Positions 59,336 to 64,000 of a DNA stretch of 64,000 bases are shown here, in pieces. The stretch lies in contig NZ_JALGBX010000012.1 in the NCBI RefSeq assembly GCF_022808175.1, positions 124,001 to 188,000 on the forward strand, in the 5' to 3' direction. Source of the DNA: Streptomyces sp. AP-93. GTDB lineage: Bacteria; Actinomycetota; Actinomycetes; Streptomycetales; Streptomycetaceae. Positions within the stretch are counted from its first letter, which is position 1. Each line of letters opens with the position of its first letter. The notes under the pieces are model-generated. The model did not search any database. It was not told where the DNA came from and worked only from the letters and a program-made list of their open reading frames with translations. Both the position numbers and the translations under genes were made by a program.

Positions 59336-59395
59336 ATGAGCGACCGTGACTTCATCGAGACCCGTGACGCCAAGCAGGAGTGCTCCAAGTGGTAA
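59336..59395 (+). CDS. 19-residue peptide, possible precursor or carrier peptide
   Basis: An ATG preceded by an unusually strong ribosome binding site (AAGGGGGGAG, 5-6 bases) begins MSDRDFIETRDAKQECSKW and stops at TAA. The peptide is highly charged and ends Cys-Ser-Lys-Trp. A longer in-frame reading from 59189 lacks ribosome sites. A perfect hairpin follows 18 bp after the stop, then an operon of a SUMF1-like enzyme, MBL-fold protein, esterase and asparagine synthase. Placement ahead of modifying enzymes with a partial terminator between is typical of precursor peptides. It is very short for a RiPP precursor and could instead be a regulatory leader peptide. It does not contain the CxPxR motif of sulfatase-type formylglycine sites. 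Confidence 0.6.
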   Translation: MSDRDFIETRDAKQECSKW

Positions 59396-59413
59396 TCCGC
59401 TGAGCCGAGAATT

Positions 59414-59449
59414 AGCCGCCCGTACGGGAAGAATTCCGTACGGGCGGCT
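59414..59449. terminator. Perfect 14-bp hairpin after the peptide gene
   Basis: Arms AGCCGCCCGTACGG and its complement flank the loop GAAGAATT. It is placed between the peptide stop (59395) and the ribosome site of the next gene (59471), on the same strand. It would act as a partial terminator or mRNA stabiliser raising peptide expression over the enzymes, or as an attenuator. Confidence 0.8.
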
Positions 59450-59470
59450 CGTCGTCCGAGAGAGGTAGAG

Positions 59471-60838
59471 ATGGTAGGCAATCAGGTTTCCGGCGTCATC
59501 GACGTTCCCGCTGACCTGCTGGAGATCGACGATTCCACCGACGCCCGCTACTGGGCATCGGTGCAGCGCGTCGTCGACCTGGCCGAGGAGAAGGGCCGGA
59601 CCGCCGACGGGATACCGCTGCTGGCGAGCCTCGTGGTCGCCCACCCCGAGTGGCCCGTGCGCGCCGGCGCGGTGCGGCTGCTGGCCGCGCACCACGCGGG
59701 CGACCCCGCCGCCGACACCGCCGTGGCCTCCGCGACGCACGACACGGTCGACTGGGTCGCGTTCACCGCGCTCAAGGTCATTACGGAGCACCGGATCGCC
59801 GCCGCCGTGCCCGACCTCATCCGCATCTCCGGCTGGCCCAGCAACTTCACCCGCCCCGACTGGGCGCGCAAGCCCGTCGGTTGCGGCGCGGCGCTCACCA
59901 AGCGCGCCCTGATCGCCGTCTTCGGCACCCGCGACCCCGCCGAACTGCGCCGTCTGGAAGACGAGTACTTCACGGACATGCGGGCCCGGGTCGATGCCGT
60001 CCGCACGCGCCCCCGGCGCAACGACGACGTCGCCCTCGTGCCGGCCGGTCCGGCGATCATCGGTGCGGACGAGCAGCCCGACGCGTTCCGCATGGCGCAG
60101 GACGACACCACGCTGCGCGCTGTGGACGTGCCCGCCTTCTTCATCGACCGCACCACCGTGACCAACGCCCGCTACCGCGAGTTCTTCGAAGAGGTGGGCG
60201 ACTCCGGCCGGTTCGACCACCCCGACCAGCCGCTCGGAGGCTCGCACCGCCCCGCGCACTGGCACGACCCGCGCTTCAACGCACCCGGCCTCCCCGTCGT
60301 GGGCATCGACTGGTACGACGCCTACGCCTTCGCGAAGTGGGCCGGCGGCACGCTGCCCAGCGAGGTCCAGTGGGAGAAGGCCGCGCGCGGCGTGGACGGC
60401 CGCCGCTTCCCGTGGGGCGAGGACTGGGACCCCGACCGGGTGAACTACGTCGAACGGGCTTTCGGCCAGGCCGTCGCCGACCTCGACTCCCTCGAAGCGC
60501 TCCTCGTCACCATCGAGCTGGGGGAGAACCCCGCCCACCCCGTGCTGGCCGCGGACGCCCTCGCGGAGGGCGCCAGCCCGTACGGCGTCCTGCAGATGTC
60601 GGGCAACGTCTGGGAGCTGACCCGGACCAACTTCTACACCGGCGAGGACATGGACCCCTTCTTCAGGGGACGCCACCCGCTGGACTTCATGAACCGCAAG
60701 GAAGCCTTCCACGTGCTGCGCGGCGGCACCTTCACCTCGCCGCCCGCCTGCCTCACCACGTTCTACCGCGGCAAGGACCTGATCACCGACCGCCACATGG
60801 AGGTCGGCTTCCGCTGCGTGTACGAGGGGACCGGCTGA
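59471..60838 (+). CDS. SUMF1/formylglycine-generating-enzyme-like protein with HEAT-like N-terminus
   Basis: A 455-residue protein. Residues 25-180 are helical and repeat-like (PVRAGAVRLLAAHHAGDPAA, VDWVAFTALKVITEH), unlike the DinB domain of EgtB. Residues 190-455 form the FGE-sulfatase fold: FFIDRTTVTNARYREFFEEV, PVVGIDWYDAYAFAKWAGG, LPSEVQWEKAARGVDGRRFP, LQMSGNVWELTR, VLRGGTFTSP. In true FGEs two cysteines bind copper near the C-terminal GGSFLCH...YC segment; here only one is left (GGTFTSPPACLTTFYRG), so it is not a standard FGE. It may be an iron oxygenase-like or structural member. First gene of an overlapping operon. Confidence 0.87.
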   Translation: MVGNQVSGVIDVPADLLEIDDSTDARYWASVQRVVDLAEEKGRTADGIPLLASLVVAHPEWPVRAGAVRLLAAHHAGDPAADTAVASATHDTVDWVAFTALKVITEHRIAAAVPDLIRISGWPSNFTRPDWARKPVGCGAALTKRALIAVFGTRDPAELRRLEDEYFTDMRARVDAVRTRPRRNDDVALVPAGPAIIGADEQPDAFRMAQDDTTLRAVDVPAFFIDRTTVTNARYREFFEEVGDSGRFDHPDQPLGGSHRPAHWHDPRFNAPGLPVVGIDWYDAYAFAKWAGGTLPSEVQWEKAARGVDGRRFPWGEDWDPDRVNYVERAFGQAVADLDSLEALLVTIELGENPAHPVLAADALAEGASPYGVLQMSGNVWELTRTNFYTGEDMDPFFRGRHPLDFMNRKEAFHVLRGGTFTSPPACLTTFYRGKDLITDRHMEVGFRCVYEGTG

Positions 60839-62247
60839 TGCGCCTGACCTCGCTCGGCCACGCCGCCGTCCTCATCGAGACGGGGACGGAGCGGATCCTC
60901 TTCGACCCGTGGCTCACCCAGCGCCTGGACCGCTTCTGGGAACACCACCCGCCGCTGCCGGACGACCTGGTCCGCACGGTGCTCGACGAAGGCGTCGACT
61001 ACGTGGTCCTCAGCCACCACCACTACGACCACCACCACTTCCCCTCCCTGCTCCGCCTGACCGACGGCGCCGACGTGGACTTCGACGACAGCCCGCGCCA
61101 GAGCTCCGAGGTCACCTGCGTCTACCCCGCCGGACCGGTGCCGCCGACGCTGACCGCCTCGGGACTCGGACACCAGGCGATCTCCTGGACGCTGCGCCGC
61201 TTCGGCTTCGAGCGCCTGCGCCCGGTCACGCCGGGCGACACGATCACCACCCCGGGCGGGACGACCCTGCGGACGTTCCCCTCGGCCGTGTCGTTCCCCG
61301 AGATGAGCGTGCTGGTGCAGACGGCCGAGGCGGCCGTCATGCTGTGCGGCGACGCGCTCCTCCACGAGGACACCGTCGCGGCCTTCGGGCGCGACGACGC
61401 GCCGCGCATCGACGCCGTGTTCGTCCCCGCGCACAGCATCTCGCCGCCCGGCGTGCTCACCGAGCGCCGCCCGCTGACCGACTCCGACGCGGTCCGCGCC
61501 CGCGCCGTCGCGAACTTCGACCGGTACATCGCCTCGATCCCCGCGACCGTGGCCGTGCCCTCCTCGTTCGGCTGGCGCATCAGCGGCGACGGCGAGCGCG
61601 ACTACTCCTGGTGCAACAAGACGATGTTCCCCTTCACCCCGGCCCAGGCCCTGCGCCGGCTCGACGAGCTGGGCCGCGACGGCCTGCTGTGGGGCCCCGG
61701 CCAGGTGATGGAGGTGGCGCACGGCAAGGCCGCCCTGGTCGACGGGCCGGTCTCGCCGGACGCGTACGACTTCGACGAGGTCTACTCCGAGATCACGCTC
61801 GACCCGGCCACCCCCGTGCCACCGTTCGACGCCTCCCTCGACCGGTACGGCCGCCAGACGCGCGGCGCCGAGGACCTGCTCCGCGACCTGCTGGACCGGC
61901 TCGTGGCGACCGATTACTGGTACCACGCGCTGGACGACGGGGCCGGACGGCACGTCGTCTCGCTGCACGAGGACGACGGCACCGAGACCTCCTTCCTGCT
62001 CGACCCGGTCGCGGACCGGGTGACCCGGCTCGGCCCGGGCCCCGCCCGCAGCCACGTCACCGGCGCGGAGGGCTGGACCGAGATGGCGGCGAGCACCCTG
62101 GAGGCCATGCTCGGCGCCGCCCTCCTGATCGGCAGCTCCTACGGCCTGTGGGCCAGCAACGGCCTGCTGCTCTCCGCGGTCTTCCACCACCCGTCCTTCT
62201 ATACGCGCCACGTGGAGCGCACGCTGCAGGAGGCGAACGAGGCATGA
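60838..62247 (+). CDS. Metallo-beta-lactamase-fold protein
   Basis: A 469-residue protein. The N-terminal half is an MBL domain: MRLTSLGHAAVLIETGTERI, the metal motif LSHHHYDHHHF (HxHxDH) and VMLCGDALLHED, with a further His in VFVPAHSISPP. The C-terminal half (residues 300-469) is unusual for simple MBL hydrolases and contains FDEVYSEITLDP and a hydrophobic helix (LLIGSSYGLWASNGLLLSAV). The start overlaps the SUMF1-like stop (TGATG). Diiron MBL oxygenases such as CmlA have a comparable extra domain, but I cannot assign that here. Role within the pathway unknown. Confidence 0.82.
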   Translation: MRLTSLGHAAVLIETGTERILFDPWLTQRLDRFWEHHPPLPDDLVRTVLDEGVDYVVLSHHHYDHHHFPSLLRLTDGADVDFDDSPRQSSEVTCVYPAGPVPPTLTASGLGHQAISWTLRRFGFERLRPVTPGDTITTPGGTTLRTFPSAVSFPEMSVLVQTAEAAVMLCGDALLHEDTVAAFGRDDAPRIDAVFVPAHSISPPGVLTERRPLTDSDAVRARAVANFDRYIASIPATVAVPSSFGWRISGDGERDYSWCNKTMFPFTPAQALRRLDELGRDGLLWGPGQVMEVAHGKAALVDGPVSPDAYDFDEVYSEITLDPATPVPPFDASLDRYGRQTRGAEDLLRDLLDRLVATDYWYHALDDGAGRHVVSLHEDDGTETSFLLDPVADRVTRLGPGPARSHVTGAEGWTEMAASTLEAMLGAALLIGSSYGLWASNGLLLSAVFHHPSFYTRHVERTLQEANEA

Positions 62248-63254
62248 GCGACCTGGTCGTGCTCGATCACGAGAGCACCTGCCTGCGCGGCAACCCGCTC
62301 GGCGACTCCCACCGGCGCCGCATCGAGGTGCACCTGCCGCCCGGGTACGACGGAGTCCGGCGCTTCCCGGTCGTGTACTGGCTGCCAGGGTTCGGCGCCC
62401 ACCCCAGCCTCGCCGGCAAGGCGCTCGCCTTCGGCGCGTCCGTCGCCGACCGCCTCCGCCAGGCGATGGCGGACGGCCGCGTGCCGCCCGCGCTGCTCGT
62501 CGTGCCCGACTGCACGACCGCCTACGGCGGCTCGCAGTACATCGACTCCGCCGCCTCCGGCCCGTACGCCGGCTACCTGGCCGAGGTCGTCGCCGAGATC
62601 GACCGGCGGTTCGCGACCCGGCCGCAGCCGCAGTGGCGCGCCATCGGAGGGAAGTCCAGCGGCGGCTACGGCGCGCTCGTCGCGGGCATGACCTCCGAGC
62701 TGTTCGGGGCGGTGATCGCCTGCTCGCCCGACGCCGGGTTCGAGCACAGCTACCTGCCGCTGCTGCCCGGCACGCTCGACACCGTCAGGGCGGCCGGCGG
62801 CATGGACGCGCTGCTCGCCCGCCGCGACAGCGGCCCGATCGATGCCCCCTTCATGGTCGCGATGAGCATCATCGCGATGGGCATGTGCTACGCCGACGAC
62901 CCCCGGACCACCGCCGCGGACGCGCTGCCGTGCGACCCCGTGACGGGCGTGTTCCGCGACGAGGTGTGGCAGCGCTGGCTCACCCACGACCCGGTACGGA
63001 TGCTCCCCGCGTACGCCGGCCGGCTCGCCGGACTCGGCCTGCTGCACCTCAGCGTCGGCCGGCGCGACGAGTACGGCATGCACTGGGGCGCCCGCGCGCT
63101 GCACGCGGCCCTCGACGCACACCGGGTCCCCCACCACTACCTGGAGCACGAGGGCGGGCACCAAGGGATCGAGTACGTCTACACCGAGGCTCTGGCGGGG
63201 CTCTGGAAGATGTGGCGGGAGCGGGAACCGGAGGGTGACGCATGTGCGGCATAG
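62244..63254 (+). CDS. Esterase D/PHB depolymerase-like alpha/beta hydrolase
   Basis: A 336-residue hydrolase of the putative esterase family (Esterase D/antigen 85-like). HLPPGYDGVRRFPVVYWLPG is the typical N-terminal strand-loop; the nucleophile serine lies in IGGKSSGGYGALVAGM (GxSxG) and the acid/base region ends in LEHEGGHQGIEYVY with the His. No signal peptide, so cytoplasmic. The ATG overlaps the MBL gene by 4 nt, and its own 3' end overlaps the asparagine synthase by 13 nt. It may release a carrier-bound or esterified intermediate. Confidence 0.85.
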   Translation: MSDLVVLDHESTCLRGNPLGDSHRRRIEVHLPPGYDGVRRFPVVYWLPGFGAHPSLAGKALAFGASVADRLRQAMADGRVPPALLVVPDCTTAYGGSQYIDSAASGPYAGYLAEVVAEIDRRFATRPQPQWRAIGGKSSGGYGALVAGMTSELFGAVIACSPDAGFEHSYLPLLPGTLDTVRAAGGMDALLARRDSGPIDAPFMVAMSIIAMGMCYADDPRTTAADALPCDPVTGVFRDEVWQRWLTHDPVRMLPAYAGRLAGLGLLHLSVGRRDEYGMHWGARALHAALDAHRVPHHYLEHEGGHQGIEYVYTEALAGLWKMWREREPEGDACAA

Positions 63255-64000
63255 CGGGCTTCATCAGCTTCGAAGGGCGGCGCGATCCCGACTGGCTGGA
63301 CGCGCTCGGCCGGACCATGACCGGTGCCATGGCGCACCGCGGCGAGGCGGCCTGCGCCCCGTACGTCTCGCCCTGCGGCACCGTCATGCTCTGCGCGACG
63401 CGGCTGGCCGTGCGCGATCGCAGCCACGCCGGCGACCAGCCGATGACCGACCCCACCGGCCGGATCGTCCTGGTGCACAACGGCGAGGTCTACGGCTCCC
63501 GTTCGCCCGCGCCGCCGCTGTGGCCGCGCCGCACCACCTGTGACACCGAGTTCGTGCTCCAGCAGGTCTGCCGCGAGAGCGATCCGGCCGCCGCGCTGCT
63601 GCCGCTGGACGGCATGTTCGCGCTCGCCTGGCACGACACCTGGACCGGACGCGTGGTGCTGGCCCGCGACCACTTCGGCGTGAAGCCGCTGTTCTACGCC
63701 CACACCGACGGCGGCCTGCTGTTCGCCTCGGAACAGGGGGTGCTGCTCAGCACCGGCCTCATCACCCCCGAGGTGGACCGCGAGGAGTTCCTGCTGCGCT
63801 CCTGGATCCGGATGGACGCCGCGGACGACCGCACCTGGCTGCGCGGCATCGAAGTCCTGCCGCCCGCCCAGTACCTCGCCATCGACCGGCCCCGCGCGAC
63901 CAAACACCGCTACTGGCATCCCGGGGCGGTGGACGACCCGATCGAGCCCGAGGAGATCAGGGCCGCCTTCGACCGGGCGATCCAGCAGCGGTCCGTGTCC
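63242..64000 (+). CDS. Asparagine synthase (glutamine-hydrolysing)-like protein, 3' truncated by window
   Basis: The first 253 codons of an AsnB-type enzyme. Cys2 of MCGIAGFISF is the N-terminal Ntn nucleophile; later glutaminase motifs are MAHRGEAAC (usually HRGPD), LVHNGEVYG (usually NGEIYN) and TCDTEFVLQQ. LARDHFGVKPLFYAHTDGGLLFASEQ ends the glutaminase domain. The synthetase domain with its ATP pyrophosphatase motif lies beyond the window. Changes in the glutaminase motifs may alter glutamine binding. Family members amidate asparagine, peptides or polyketides, or form beta-lactams. It shares 13 nt with the esterase gene. Confidence 0.88.
   Translation, partial: MCGIAGFISFEGRRDPDWLDALGRTMTGAMAHRGEAACAPYVSPCGTVMLCATRLAVRDRSHAGDQPMTDPTGRIVLVHNGEVYGSRSPAPPLWPRRTTCDTEFVLQQVCRESDPAAALLPLDGMFALAWHDTWTGRVVLARDHFGVKPLFYAHTDGGLLFASEQGVLLSTGLITPEVDREEFLLRSWIRMDAADDRTWLRGIEVLPPAQYLAIDRPRATKHRYWHPGAVDDPIEPEEIRAAFDRAIQQRSVS

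Noticed and set aside
63235..63543. Plus-strand 102-codon frame beginning inside the esterase gene.
   Set aside because: Shadow of the asparagine synthase frame starting at 63242, which has clear class II amidotransferase motifs.
1..64000. tRNA, rRNA, phage attachment sites and replication origins.
   Set aside because: No sequence resembling these was seen by eye on either strand.

Overview
The window is about 64 kb of very GC-rich DNA with strong GC-ending codon bias, GTG starts, stop/start overlaps (GTGA, ATGA) and regulator families (SARP, gamma-butyrolactone-receptor-like TetR, StrR/ParB-like) typical of a Streptomyces-type actinomycete. Almost all of it is specialised metabolism: an aromatic (type II) polyketide cluster of angucycline type, joined to a cassette for making a hydrazine synthon, the combination known from kinamycin, lomaiviticin and fluostatin diazobenzofluorenes. 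A second, unrecognised peptide-associated locus follows at the right edge. The product assignment is by gene content only; no database search was run.

Layout. 0-9 kb: the end of an unidentified gene, a P450, acyl-CoA carboxylase epsilon and beta subunits, a gamma-butyrolactone-receptor-like TetR regulator with matching palindromic operators, three SARP activators and a small hypothetical gene. 8.7-19.4 kb: type II thioesterase, a first KS-alpha/KS-beta pair with no ACP, a small DUF6059-like protein, a didomain aromatase/cyclase, an acyl-CoA dehydrogenase-like protein, a phosphopantetheinyl transferase, a free-standing condensation domain, a 52-residue ORF and a PPOX/F420-type reductase. 19.5-27.6 kb: SnoaL-like protein, FAD hydroxylase, JadG/AlpJ-like ring-opening oxygenase, TcmI-like cyclase, a second KS-alpha/KS-beta with ACP, ketoreductase and aromatase/cyclase. 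This is the likely angucycline core. 27.5-36.6 kb: four more FAD hydroxylases, a methyltransferase-like protein with a damaged SAM motif (AlpH-like candidate) and an EboE-like TIM-barrel protein.

36.8-38.6 kb: an IS607-type element whose serine recombinase has lost its catalytic middle while TnpB keeps all three RuvC acidic residues. 38.9-50.5 kb: the nitrogen cassette. It has CreE-like and CreD-like enzymes (aspartate to nitrosuccinate to nitrous acid), an atypical OmpR-type regulator, and a minus-strand operon of ferredoxin, a 648-residue protein of unknown fold, glutamine synthetase-like ligase, adenylosuccinate lyase-like enzyme, GNAT acetyltransferase and a C45-family amidohydrolase. In the published fosfazinomycin/kinamycin logic these build hydrazinosuccinate, acetylate and cleave it to acetylhydrazine, load that on the gamma-carboxyl of glutamate and deacetylate it. 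50.7-52.9 kb: AraC-like and StrR/ParB-like regulators. 53.2-55.7 kb: a gamma-glutamyl hydrolase-like protein and an exported alpha/beta hydrolase with Asp where Ser is expected.

55.7-64 kb: an MFS exporter, an ATP-grasp ligase, a phytanoyl-CoA dioxygenase-like oxygenase, a 19-residue peptide gene with a strong ribosome binding site followed by a perfect hairpin, then an overlapping operon of SUMF1-like enzyme, metallo-beta-lactamase-fold protein, esterase and an asparagine synthase running off the window. It looks like a separate peptide-based pathway and is, with the hydrazine cassette, the most interesting part.
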